Shown: in pieces, positions 35,597 to 43,613 of the stretch
Position numbering within the stretch: the stretch's first letter is position 1
How the letters are laid out: each line of letters opens with the position of its first letter
NCBI GenBank assembly: GCA_015063725.1
Contig: SVTP01000001.1
Coordinates: 102,410-166,409 of the forward strand
Direction: 5' to 3'
DNA: 64,000 nucleotides
Origin: Oscillospiraceae bacterium
GTDB taxonomy: Bacteria; Bacillota; Clostridia; Oscillospirales; CAG-272
The notes under the pieces: generated by a model
Database searches by the model: none
Told to the model about the DNA's origin: nothing
What the model saw: the letters and a program-made list of their open reading frames with translations, nothing else
Position numbers and translations under genes: made by a program

Positions 35597-37066
35597 TCAG
35601 AAAAAAGTACAAAAGGTTTGATATGCGGCATCCCACGCGGCGGTATCCTTTGGCGTGTAATGCTTGGGGGCAAAGGATGCGGCAACGATTGCGCGGGCAT
35701 CGGAAAGATCCTTTGCCTCACCTGCTGCCATCAGCTGCACCAAAAGGTTGCCAATGGCGGTTGCCTCCTCGGGACCTGCGCACACGGGAAGATTGCAGGC
35801 ATCTGCTGTCATTTGCGAGAGGAACCCGTCCTTGGTTCCGCCGCCGACAACGTGAATGATACGCGGACGAATGCCCGTCAGCTTGCCAATAACCTCGGCG
35901 GTATAGCGATACTTGAGTGCCAAGCTCTCATAAATGCAACGCATGACCTCGCCCACCGTCTGGGGCACGTACTGCCCTGTCTTTTGGCAGAATTCGCGCA
36001 CACGTGCAGGCAGATCGCCCGGGGCGACAAAGCTGGGATGGTCGGGATCGATAAAGCAGTGGAACGGTTTTGCTTCTTTTGCAAGAGCTTCAAGCTCGGC
36101 AAAGCTGTATTCCTTGCCCTCGCGTCTCCATTGACGGCGCGACTCCTGAATGAGCCACAGTCCCATAATGTTTTTGAGGAAGCGGATGGTATTATTGACA
36201 CCGCCCTCGTTTGTAAAGTTATATTGTTCGGTTTCGGCGTTGATCTTGGGAGCATCAAGCTCGGTGCCCATCAAGGACCATGTGCCGCTGCTGATAAAGA
36301 GAAATTCCTTTTCTTGCGTGGGAACGGCGATAACGGCGCTTGCCGTATCGTGAGATGCTACGGTGAGCACCTCGGCATCGGTTTTGCCAACCTCACCCTG
36401 CACTTGCGGCAAAAGCTTGCCCATGGAAGTACCAGGCTGCACGATCTCGCCAAACAGACCTTGCGGAATGCCTGCCTTTGCGATGATATCCTTGGCGTAG
36501 TCGCGCTTATGTGCATCCAAAAGAGCCCCCGTAGAGAGGATTGTGTATTCGTTTGCCATGTTCCCCGTAAGGAAATAGTTGAGCAGGTCGGGAACGTTGA
36601 GCATTCTGGTTGCATTTTTGAAAATCTCTCCATCGTCGCGCAGATCGGCGGCGAGCTGGAAGATCGTATTGAAGTTCATGCACTGAATACCCGTTGTGGC
36701 ATAGAGCTCAGAGGGCGCAAAAAAACGATCGACATAAGACACGATCCCCTCAGTGCGGGCATCTCGATAGTGCGTAGGATTTGCAAGCATTCTGCCGTTT
36801 GCATCCAGCAGTGCATAATCCACGCCCCACGTGTCTATACCGATCGAACGGATGGCGTCACCATCCAAAACAGTTTTTGCAATAGATTGCTTGATTTCGT
36901 GAAAGATACGCAAAATATCCCAATACATTCTGCCACAGAGAATGACGGGATCGTTAGAAAAACGGTGATTTTCTTTAAGAGTGAGCTTTTCGCCATCAAA
37001 AGAACCGACGATACCGCGACCGCTGGAAGCACCCAAATCGATCGCCAGCATTTTTTGCTCTGCCAT
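35597..37066 (-). CDS. Rhamnulokinase / FGGY-family carbohydrate kinase
   Basis: 489-residue FGGY kinase. LAIDLGASSGRGIVGSFDG near the N-terminus fits rhamnulokinases best; HVVGGGTKDGFLSQM and GPEEATAIGNLLVQLMA are C-terminal family motifs. It would phosphorylate L-rhamnulose, but no rhamnose isomerase or aldolase lies nearby, so fuculose or xylulose kinase remain possible. ATG 37066 (MAEQKML) has GGGGG 6-7 bp upstream; the GTG at 37075 does not. Confidence 0.85.
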   Translation of the reverse strand: MAEQKMLAIDLGASSGRGIVGSFDGEKLTLKENHRFSNDPVILCGRMYWDILRIFHEIKQSIAKTVLDGDAIRSIGIDTWGVDYALLDANGRMLANPTHYRDARTEGIVSYVDRFFAPSELYATTGIQCMNFNTIFQLAADLRDDGEIFKNATRMLNVPDLLNYFLTGNMANEYTILSTGALLDAHKRDYAKDIIAKAGIPQGLFGEIVQPGTSMGKLLPQVQGEVGKTDAEVLTVASHDTASAVIAVPTQEKEFLFISSGTWSLMGTELDAPKINAETEQYNFTNEGGVNNTIRFLKNIMGLWLIQESRRQWRREGKEYSFAELEALAKEAKPFHCFIDPDHPSFVAPGDLPARVREFCQKTGQYVPQTVGEVMRCIYESLALKYRYTAEVIGKLTGIRPRIIHVVGGGTKDGFLSQMTADACNLPVCAGPEEATAIGNLLVQLMAAGEAKDLSDARAIVAASFAPKHYTPKDTAAWDAAYQTFCTFF

Positions 37067-37100
37067 AACAATCACCCCCGCTCATGAAAATTACAAAATT

Positions 37101-37146
37101 ATTATACCATATCTGTTTCGTGAATGTATGAATTTTTTGTGAATGT
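37101..37146 (-). promoter_or_regulatory. -10 box and two direct repeats upstream of rhamnulokinase
   Basis: TATAAT (37106-37101) lacks a recognisable -35. Instead GTGAATGT occurs twice on the plus strand at 37120-37127 and 37139-37146, 19 bp apart, where an activator bound on one face of the helix could sit. Confidence 0.5.
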
Positions 37147-37215
37147 CTCGGCTTTATTCTACACAAATTTGCAAAGCATGACATGCTCTCACATTGTCGA
37201 ATTGAACAACAAAGC

Positions 37216-37248
37216 ACCGCCCCGACCGAAAAAAGCAGTCGAGGCGGT
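37216..37248 (-). terminator. Probable terminator after threonine aldolase
   Basis: ACCGCCTCGAC and GTCGGGGCGGT (minus strand) form an 11-bp stem with a T-rich loop; the following U tract is short, so efficiency is uncertain. Confidence 0.6.
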
Positions 37249-37258
37249 CAAAAAAGAC

Positions 37259-38284
37259 TTATAAAATGGCTTTGAGTGCGGCAAGATCCTCGTCTGTGGT
37301 CGACCAAGCAGTGGCAAATCGCACAACGGTGTGGCTCTCACCGTAAGGCTCCCAAATACTGAAGGCGACCTTCTCCTTCAATTTTTGGAGCTTCGCGCTT
37401 TCTAAAATGACGAACTGCTGATTGGTGGGAGATTGCATAAAGAACTCGTAGCCCTTCTCTGCAAAAATCGTCTTGAGCTTTTCTGCCATGTCGATAGCGT
37501 GCTTGCCGATCTCATAGTAAAGACCGTCCTCAAAGAGAGCATCGAACTGAACGCTGAGCAGTCTTCCCTTTGCCGTCAGCGCGCCGTGCTGCTTGATCAT
37601 AGTAAAGAAATGCGCGGGAGCGTTGCCCTTGCTGAACACGATCGCCTCGCCGCAAAGTGCGCCCATTTTGGTGCCGCCGATGTAAAAGATGTCGCAAAGG
37701 TCGGCGATCTCGGGGAGCGTTAGATCGGTCTCATAGCTGCAAAGACCGTAGCCAAGGCGCGCGCCATCCATAAAGAGCGGGATGTTGTATGCGCGGCAGA
37801 CCGAGGAGATTGCACTGAGCTCCTCTTTGGAGTAAAGCGTGCCGTACTCGGTGGGGTGAGATATGTAGACCATGCCCGGGAACACCATGTGCTGATAGGA
37901 ATCGTCGGCATAAAAGGCTTTGATCTTTGCTTCCAGCGCGGCGGCATCAATTTTGCCGTTTTGGTGCGGCAGGGTGATGACCTTGTGCCCTGTTGCCTCG
38001 ATGGCGCCTGCCTCGTGCAGGGCGATATGCCCCGTTTCGGCAGCGATCACGCCCTCAAAATCGCGCAAAACAGAGCCGATGACAACACGATTGGTCTGCG
38101 TGCCACCCGCAACAAAAAAGACCTCGGCATCGGGCGCCTCACAGGCAGCCTTGATCTTCTGTTTGGCGCGTGCGGAATATTTGTCATTTCCGTAGCCCGG
38201 GAGAGGCTCATAGTTGGTTTTGATCAGCGCCTCGAGCACCTTGGGGTGTGCACCTGTAATATAATCGCTTTCAAATGAGAGCAT
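37259..38284 (-). CDS. Low-specificity threonine aldolase-family PLP enzyme
   Basis: 341-residue fold-I PLP enzyme cleaving L-threonine or allo-threonine to glycine and acetaldehyde. FFVAGGTQTNRVVIG binds phosphate; the catalytic Lys is in YIGGTKMGALCGEA, and MDGARLGYGLCSYE holds the Asp that contacts the pyridine nitrogen. Own promoter at 38317-38345; GAGGAA precedes the ATG. Shares glycine metabolism with glyA. Confidence 0.92.
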   Translation of the reverse strand: MLSFESDYITGAHPKVLEALIKTNYEPLPGYGNDKYSARAKQKIKAACEAPDAEVFFVAGGTQTNRVVIGSVLRDFEGVIAAETGHIALHEAGAIEATGHKVITLPHQNGKIDAAALEAKIKAFYADDSYQHMVFPGMVYISHPTEYGTLYSKEELSAISSVCRAYNIPLFMDGARLGYGLCSYETDLTLPEIADLCDIFYIGGTKMGALCGEAIVFSKGNAPAHFFTMIKQHGALTAKGRLLSVQFDALFEDGLYYEIGKHAIDMAEKLKTIFAEKGYEFFMQSPTNQQFVILESAKLQKLKEKVAFSIWEPYGESHTVVRFATAWSTTDEDLAALKAIL

Positions 38285-38316
38285 AGCGGTCTTCCTCGTT
38301 TCGTTTGGTTTTCTAC

Positions 38317-38345
38317 ATTATAACACACATTCGCACGCTTTGCAA
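38317..38345 (-). promoter_or_regulatory. Threonine aldolase promoter
   Basis: TTGCAA (38345-38340), 17 bp, TATAAT (38322-38317), reading leftward. Confidence 0.75.
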
Positions 38346-38407
38346 TAGAATATGGATAAGATGGAGAAAAAGGTCAAAATATTTTGCAAGCTTTTTTCCA
38401 AAAACCC

Positions 38408-38436
38408 TTGCTTTTTGCAAAGTTTTATGCTATAAT
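38408..38436 (+). promoter_or_regulatory. tRNA-Ser promoter
   Basis: TTGCTT (38408-38413), 17 bp, TATAAT (38431-38436), ending 30 bp before the tRNA. Confidence 0.8.
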
Positions 38437-38466
38437 AGTTGCGTTCGCAACTCTGCGACAGAATAT

Positions 38467-38555
38467 GGAAGCGTATCGAAGTGGTCATAACGGGACTGAC
38501 TCGAAATCAGTTGTACCTCACGGTACCGTGGGTTCGAATCCCACCGCTTCCGCCA
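38467..38555 (+). tRNA. tRNA-Ser(CGA)
   Basis: Acceptor GGAAGCG pairs with CGCTTCC. The anticodon loop CTCGAAA in an ACTGA/TCAGT stem gives anticodon CGA (codon UCG). The long variable arm of a serine tRNA and the T-loop GGTTCGAATCC are present, and the 3' CCA (38553-38555) is encoded. An intrinsic terminator follows, with stem overlapping the CCA. Confidence 0.96.
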
Positions 38556-38594
38556 ACGCAAGGCGCACCTTTGGGTGCGCCTTTTGCGTTGGCG
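38551..38594 (+). terminator. tRNA-Ser terminator
   Basis: GGCGCACC-TTTG-GGTGCGCC then T4. An outer pairing CGCCAACGC with GCGTTGGCG extends the stem back into the tRNA 3' end. Confidence 0.9.
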
Positions 38595-38607
38595 AAAACG
38601 GTAGAGC

Positions 38608-38663
38608 CGAGAAATCTCGTGCGCGCATAGCGCGCTCGTGGCGAATTTGCAAAGCAAATTTGC
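38608..38663. repeat. Three consecutive small hairpins after tRNA-Ser
   Basis: CGAGA-AA-TCTCG (38608-38619), GCGCGC-ATA-GCGCGC (38621-38635) and GCGAATTTGC-AAA-GCAAATTTGC (38641-38663). Very short loops, similar to the hairpin cluster at 62066-62195. Confidence 0.7.
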
Positions 38664-38679
38664 GCCTCGACTTAGTTGC

Positions 38680-38708
38680 TTGACAAACCAATTGTTTTGT
38701 GATATAAT
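38680..38708 (+). promoter_or_regulatory. Promoter of the 376-residue unknown gene
   Basis: Perfect TTGACA (38680-38685), 17 bp, TATAAT (38703-38708). Confidence 0.9.
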
Positions 38709-38739
38709 GGTCACATAAAAATGATAAAGGGGTTTTATT

Positions 38740-39870
38740 ATGGCACAATTTTCAGAAATTCTCAATCATATAAAAGAAACCGAATCTTACGATCAAAAAG
38801 CTCGTATGCTCTCCGTTATTATTAAGTTTATCGAAACAAAAAAAGGAAAAATTCCGCAGGATGACAAAACGGAACTCGTAGGCTTTGCCTTTGTTGAAAT
38901 CAAAAAGCTGATCTCTGCTATTCCCGAAGCAGAAAACTATCGCCAAAAGGATGAGATGTTCTCCTATGAAGATAATTTAATGGGTATTGTTATGCTCTGC
39001 CACGCATCCGCGGCACAAATCCCCGAAGAAAATTTGAATGATATCAAGGCTTTGGTGGAGCTTGTAAACAAAGAGCGTTTTATTGAGTGCGCAATTGACG
39101 ATATTTTCGAAAAAGGAAACAACGCCAAAGAAAACGTTGAGCGCTTGTTCTGCGCCCTCATTCCCCTAAAAGACGAATATCAAAAAGCACAGCTTTACAA
39201 CGGACTGTTGCACTATCAACACCTCATCCCTTCCCTGCCCGATGACTCCAAAAAGCTCTTTGCCGATTACATCAACGGTCAGTTAAAATTCTATTTGAAC
39301 GCAGAATTAACTGAGGAAATGTTCACTAGCTTGGAAATGCTTGCTGATGTTGCCCAGCATTTTGCAACGGATGAAATCCTTGTTAGTTTGCAAAATCTGT
39401 TAAAACTTGAAAATTCAGCAATTCGCTACTACACAGCTCTTTCTCTATTGGCTGCAAAGCAAGAAATTCCCCAAGAGGTCATCGTTTCGTTGGCAAACGA
39501 CATCGTTTATGCCGATATGACCTATGCGATTTTAAAAATGCACGGCAAAACACATCTCTTCCCCACAGAGTTGGCAAACGAAGAGTATCTTGCCAAGAGT
39601 GATCTTGTACATTGGCTCACTTACCCCACAGAGCTTGGCAAAGTGCCCGATATGATTGAATACCTCGGCAAAGTAAAAAAGAAAGAGATTTACCACATTT
39701 TCCGTTATACCTCTGACAGCGACAATTTGGGAGAAGATTTGCAAGGCAAATGGCTGATTGGTTGGTCAAACAACGAAGGCGGAACCTTCAGCAATTTTGA
39801 TCTGTATTCTGATTTTGAGCAAAAAACAGTCGAAAAAACGCTGAAAGTAATTAAAAGAAAATTGCTGTAA
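38740..39870 (+). CDS. Unrecognised 376-residue soluble, mostly helical protein
   Basis: Not recognised. The protein is rich in Leu, Lys and Glu with repeated amphipathic helices and no signal peptide or membrane segment; the middle (near residues 195-260, e.g. ATDEILVSLQNLLKL and ALSLLAAKQEIPQEV) looks like HEAT/ARM-type helical repeats (inference). The last 60 residues are more beta-like (GKWLIGWSNNEGGTFS). Codon use is more A+T-rich than its neighbours. It has a consensus promoter, AAAGGGG upstream of the ATG and its own terminator. Placement next to a tRNA gene, plus the composition, suggests possible acquisition. Confidence 0.7.
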   Translation: MAQFSEILNHIKETESYDQKARMLSVIIKFIETKKGKIPQDDKTELVGFAFVEIKKLISAIPEAENYRQKDEMFSYEDNLMGIVMLCHASAAQIPEENLNDIKALVELVNKERFIECAIDDIFEKGNNAKENVERLFCALIPLKDEYQKAQLYNGLLHYQHLIPSLPDDSKKLFADYINGQLKFYLNAELTEEMFTSLEMLADVAQHFATDEILVSLQNLLKLENSAIRYYTALSLLAAKQEIPQEVIVSLANDIVYADMTYAILKMHGKTHLFPTELANEEYLAKSDLVHWLTYPTELGKVPDMIEYLGKVKKKEIYHIFRYTSDSDNLGEDLQGKWLIGWSNNEGGTFSNFDLYSDFEQKTVEKTLKVIKRKLL

Positions 39871-39877
39871 AGCAAAA

Positions 39878-39909
39878 GCAGGAGAACCTCACGGTTCTCC
39901 TGCTTCTTT
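39878..39909. terminator. Bidirectional terminator before ftsZ
   Basis: GCAGGAGAACC-TCAC-GGTTCTCCTGC, perfect 11-bp stem, T-rich on the right and A-rich on the left. Ends both the unknown gene (+) and ftsZ (-). Confidence 0.9.
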
Positions 39910-39927
39910 TTTATGTTCTTCATTCAA

Positions 39928-41115
39928 TTATCTCTTCTTCAGCATATCAAAGAGGCCGTCGAAATCGTCGTCGTCATCTTTGTGAATAGGCTTTTGAACG
40001 GGCTTAACAACCTTCTTTACTACGGGCTGTGCGGGCTTTTGCGTGGGAGCGGGCTTCTCTGCGGGAGCAGGCGCTGCTGCAGGCGCGGGCTTTACAGTTC
40101 TGTAGGGAGAGTTCTCGTTGGGTCTGAGGTTGCTGATGTTACGGGTTGCGTCCTCGGGCTTCTTTTCAAAGCCGGTTGCAATAATGGTAATTCTCATCTC
40201 GTCCTCAAGCTCCTCGTCAAATGCAACACCCCAGATGATGTTTGCATCGGGATTTGCTTCCTTGGAGATCAGGGTGGATGCGAGGTCGACCTCTTCCAGA
40301 CCTACGTCGGGAGATACGGAAATGCTGATCAGGATACCCTTTGCGCCCTTGATGGAGGTTTCGAGCAGCGGGCTGGAGATCGCTTCTCTTGCAGCTTCCT
40401 CTGCCTTGTCCTTACCGGAAGCGGCACCAACACCCATGTGTGCATAGCCTGCGTTTGCCATAACGCTGGTAACGTCGGCAAAGTCGAGGTTGATGAAGCC
40501 GGGGATGTTGATCAGACCGGAAATGCTTTGTACACCGCGACGGAGAACGTCATCGGCAATGCCGAAAGCGTTGGAAAGGGTGAGCTTGTTGTTAGATACC
40601 TGCTTCAGTCTCTCGTTGGGGATAACGATAAGGGAGTCAACGTATTGAGCGAGCTCTGCAATACCTGCCTCTGCCTGCTCATATCTCTTTTTGCCCTCAA
40701 AGCTAAACGGCTTGGTTACGATACCGACAGTGAGAATATCCATTTCTCTTGCTGCGCGCGCAACAACAGGAGCGGCACCTGTTCCGGTTCCGCCGCCCAT
40801 ACCTGCGGTGATAAATACCATATCGGTACCCTCGAGAATTGCACGAATATCGTCAATGGACTCTTCGGCTGCACGTGCACCGATCTGGGGGTTAGCACCC
40901 GCGCCAAAGCCCTTGGTAATCTTTTCACCAATGACGAGCTGACTGGGAGCCTCGGATTTGCGCAGAGCCTGACGGTCGGTGTTGACAGATACGAACTCTA
41001 CGCCACGAATGTTGGTTACGATCATGCGGTTGACTGCGTTGTTTCCGCCGCCGCCTACGCCGATAACCTTAATATTGACGCCACATTCCAGGCTATCATC
41101 ATGTTCAAATGTCAT
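39928..41115 (-). CDS. ftsZ: Cell division protein FtsZ
   Basis: 395-residue tubulin-like GTPase that forms the Z-ring. GTP-binding signatures are [12 protein letters not shown] and the tubulin G-box [15 protein letters not shown]; the T7 loop [13 protein letters not shown] carries the catalytic Asp. The C-terminal linker is Ala/Pro-rich ([16 protein letters not shown]) and ends in [15 protein letters not shown], an atypical membrane-tether-binding peptide. Has its own promoter; ftsA is absent beside it, so the membrane anchor (FtsA or SepF) is elsewhere. Confidence 0.97.
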   Translation of the reverse strand: MTFEHDDSLECGVNIKVIGVGGGGNNAVNRMIVTNIRGVEFVSVNTDRQALRKSEAPSQLVIGEKITKGFGAGANPQIGARAAEESIDDIRAILEGTDMVFITAGMGGGTGTGAAPVVARAAREMDILTVGIVTKPFSFEGKKRYEQAEAGIAELAQYVDSLIVIPNERLKQVSNNKLTLSNAFGIADDVLRRGVQSISGLINIPGFINLDFADVTSVMANAGYAHMGVGAASGKDKAEEAAREAISSPLLETSIKGAKGILISISVSPDVGLEEVDLASTLISKEANPDANIIWGVAFDEELEDEMRITIIATGFEKKPEDATRNISNLRPNENSPYRTVKPAPAAAPAPAEKPAPTQKPAQPVVKKVVKPVQKPIHKDDDDDFDGLFDMLKKR

Positions 41116-41199
41116 GGTTTTTTTCCTCCGAACTTTTACAAATCATTATTTTTGGCATTGTTACCCTACTCTTGGGCACAAATTTACACTCTATATAAT

Positions 41200-41228
41200 A
41201 TAATACAATGTTTTTTTATTTTTTTCAA
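41200..41228 (-). promoter_or_regulatory. ftsZ promoter
   Basis: TTGAAA (41228-41223), 17 bp, TATTAT (41205-41200). It lies in the A+T-rich gap after ftsQ, allowing FtsZ levels to be set apart from the dcw operon. Confidence 0.65.
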
Positions 41229-41298
41229 GTGTTTTTTTGAATTTTTTTTAAGTTTTTTCAAATATTTTTCAAAAAATGTCGTAGTTTTTCCAAAAATG

Positions 41299-42153
41299 TC
41301 AATCAAAGAGATTTTCGGCACTGATTTTTCTGTAGGTTGGAGTCCTTGTGTTTGAAACGTCGATGACTGCATAGATATTGTGGTTGATGGGGTTTTTACG
41401 CAGCTCTTCCTCCAGGAGTGTGAGCTTGACATTCATGTCATTCAAGGCACCGATCTCGACACGCACCGCGTTGGAAAGAACAAAAGAAAGTGAAAAAAGG
41501 CTGGAGCAATCCACGTAGGTGACACGCTCCAAAATATTGCGCTCGGCGAGGACGTCCAACAGCTGCGTCAGAATGGAAAGATTTGCTCCCGCATCTACAA
41601 ACTGAATAGCAGAACCGATCCTGATACTCAAAACCTCAGGCAGCTTGACATGCAGAAACGGGGAAAATACCTCTTCCCCGTCTGATTTTATCTCCAAAAC
41701 GCGCAGACTGCGGTCAAAGGAGAAATATTGATTTTGATACTCTGCATACATAACACTGGGCTTTTCTACGATCTCGATCTTTACGGTAAACGGAAAGGAG
41801 ATACTGACGTAGACATCGCTTGCGTAAGGGTACGCCGCCATAATGGCATCGCAGGATTTTTGCATATTCCACCCAAACAGTTCATCGCCCGTGGAAATGC
41901 CTGCCTTTTCAATCACATATGCATCGTCATAAAAGTTGTTCCCCACTACCTCAATGCTTTTGATCTTGATTGCCGGCAGAATGAGCATTGCCAGTGCCAA
42001 CACCAAAATCACCGCACCGGATACGAGCATACCAAGACGAAGAATGCGCAAAACATTTTCGTCGGGCTTTTTTCTTTGCGGTTGCTTCATTTGCGGCTGC
42101 ATGCTCTCCTCGGAGATGCGGATGCGAGTAGGGGTTTCATTTCTTGTGTTCAT
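41299..42153 (-). CDS. ftsQ: Cell division protein FtsQ/DivIB (POTRA domain)
   Basis: 284 residues: basic cytoplasmic N-terminus of about 45 residues, one membrane helix (GMLVSGAVILVLALAMLILP), then a POTRA domain starting IKIKSIEVVGNNFYDDAYVIEKAG and a beta domain (VEIGALNDMNVKLTLLEEEL). This is the FtsQ/DivIB architecture, which recruits FtsB/FtsL and the septal synthase. Position between murG and ftsZ is classic. Low sequence conservation keeps this below certainty. Confidence 0.88.
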   Translation of the reverse strand: MNTRNETPTRIRISEESMQPQMKQPQRKKPDENVLRILRLGMLVSGAVILVLALAMLILPAIKIKSIEVVGNNFYDDAYVIEKAGISTGDELFGWNMQKSCDAIMAAYPYASDVYVSISFPFTVKIEIVEKPSVMYAEYQNQYFSFDRSLRVLEIKSDGEEVFSPFLHVKLPEVLSIRIGSAIQFVDAGANLSILTQLLDVLAERNILERVTYVDCSSLFSLSFVLSNAVRVEIGALNDMNVKLTLLEEELRKNPINHNIYAVIDVSNTRTPTYRKISAENLFD

Positions 42154-42178
42154 GACTTTTGTTGTCCTTTCCTGTTTA

Positions 42179-43294
42179 TCATTTTCCGGTCAAGCTGACA
42201 ATATCCTGCCAGATACGTTGCCCTGCATCCTCTCTTGCAAAGGATGCGATCTTGGTCTCCTGTTCGCGGCGACGTGCATCGGATGCGAGCAGCTCACGTA
42301 CAGCGGCGGTGAGCTCGCCCGAAGGGAGATCTTTTTCTTCTACCAGAATTGCGGCGCCTGCATCGGCAAGTGCTTTTGCGTTTTTGAATTGGTGATTCTC
42401 TGCAACGTTGGGGGACGGAATGAGCACGCACGCTTTTTTCATCAGCGCAAGCTCGGAGAGTGTCATGGCTCCCGCGCGTGCGATCACGAGATCTGCCGCC
42501 GCCATTTGCAGGGGCATATCGTAAATGTAGGGGCGCAGGATACAGTTTTCTGCCCCGTCCAATCCTGCCTCGATGAAAAGCTTGTTTGTATCCTCATAGT
42601 TGATCTTTCCGCTGGCGTGCAGATGAATGATCTGCTTATCGTTTGCAACGGTCGTTTTCATAATGTCGATCACGGCTTGGTTGACCTTTTCTGCCCCGTT
42701 GCTACCGCCAAAGGAGAGTATGAGCTTTTGATCGGGAGCTATGCCGAGCTTTGCGCGAGCCTCTCCGCGGTCAACGGTAGAAAAGTCCTGCAGGATCGGG
42801 TTGCCGACGCAGATCACCTTGGGACTGTTGCCAAAGGCTGCGGCGGTTTCGGGAAAGTTGATCCAAATGCGGTCGACCTTGCTCTGCAAGCGGCGAACGG
42901 CAAGTCCCGGGTGCGCATTGGATTCGTGCAGAGCCGTGGGAATGCCCATTCTTGCCGCTGCCGCCATAATGGGCCAGCAAGCGTATCCGCCCGTACCGAT
43001 AACGATATCGGGCTTGAACTTTTTGATAATGGAAACGGTGGAAGGCAGATACGGCGAGGTTGCCGCAAGTGCCAAGGAAGCAAACCGTCCCAATCCCTTT
43101 TTGCCTTGCAATGCCGAGGACTTGACGTGGTGAAGCTTGTAGCCCGCGCGTGGGACAAGCTCATCCTCTTTGCCGCCTGCAACGCCGACAAACTCGACGG
43201 TGGAGCCGGGGGCGTTCCTCAAAATGGTTTCTGCTATGGCGAGTGCGGGGTTGATGTGCCCTGCCGTTCCGCCACCTGTCAGTAATACGCGCAT
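42179..43294 (-). CDS. murG: UDP-GlcNAc--lipid I N-acetylglucosaminyltransferase MurG
   Basis: 371-residue GT-B enzyme that makes lipid II at the inner membrane face. Glycine loops RVLLTGGGTAGHINPALAIAE and LSFGGSNGAEKVNQA and a C-terminal ARAGAMTLSELALM nucleotide-sugar site are standard. Start at ATG 43294 with GGGAGGAA upstream, only 1 bp after the stop of the small membrane gene (TGACATG), so the two are coupled. Confidence 0.96.
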   Translation of the reverse strand: MRVLLTGGGTAGHINPALAIAETILRNAPGSTVEFVGVAGGKEDELVPRAGYKLHHVKSSALQGKKGLGRFASLALAATSPYLPSTVSIIKKFKPDIVIGTGGYACWPIMAAAARMGIPTALHESNAHPGLAVRRLQSKVDRIWINFPETAAAFGNSPKVICVGNPILQDFSTVDRGEARAKLGIAPDQKLILSFGGSNGAEKVNQAVIDIMKTTVANDKQIIHLHASGKINYEDTNKLFIEAGLDGAENCILRPYIYDMPLQMAAADLVIARAGAMTLSELALMKKACVLIPSPNVAENHQFKNAKALADAGAAILVEEKDLPSGELTAAVRELLASDARRREQETKIASFAREDAGQRIWQDIVSLTGK

Positions 43295-43295
43295 G

Positions 43296-43592
43296 TCAAA
43301 TTCCTCCCATTGGGAATTGCCACAGCATTGCCGTGCCAATCATAAAGACTGCGGTCAGGAGCGAGGGAATGGCAAACCAACGGCGATCACCGTGAAAGTA
43401 CGGCAAAAAACAAAACGCTAAAAGGCTGATGCCGGCAAGAGCGAGAACGCTGAACGCACAACCGATCAAAACTTCAAAATTGTGCGCGGCAATCCTTCTG
43501 CCAAAAATGAGCACAAAGAGGAGAAACGCGCCGCCGATGCCCATAGATGTATATAAGGTTTTGAAAAACTGCTGTGTTCTGATTTTTTTCAT
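43296..43592 (-). CDS. Small three-helix membrane protein between ftsW and murG
   Basis: 98 residues, three predicted membrane helices (GIGGAFLLFVLIFG, VLIGCAFSVLALAGISLLAF, FAIPSLLTAVFMIGTAML) with a basic N-terminus. AAGGGAG precedes the ATG at good spacing. No family recognised. Its place inside the dcw operon, tightly spaced to murG, points to a role in wall synthesis or division, untested. Confidence 0.72.
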   Translation of the reverse strand: MKKIRTQQFFKTLYTSMGIGGAFLLFVLIFGRRIAAHNFEVLIGCAFSVLALAGISLLAFCFLPYFHGDRRWFAIPSLLTAVFMIGTAMLWQFPMGGI

Positions 43593-43613
43593 TTGCTTGC
43601 TCCCTTTCCTGTT

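Noticed and set aside
34985..37087. 700-codon open frame on the plus strand
   Set aside because: Antisense to both prs and rhamnulokinase and spans their intergenic gap.
38467..39870. Integrated element at tRNA-Ser
   Set aside because: No integrase and no duplicated tRNA 3' end were found; only composition and position hint at transfer.
39913..41355. 480-codon open frame on the plus strand
   Set aside because: Antisense to ftsZ; Cys- and Gly-rich product is what the reverse complement of FtsZ gives.
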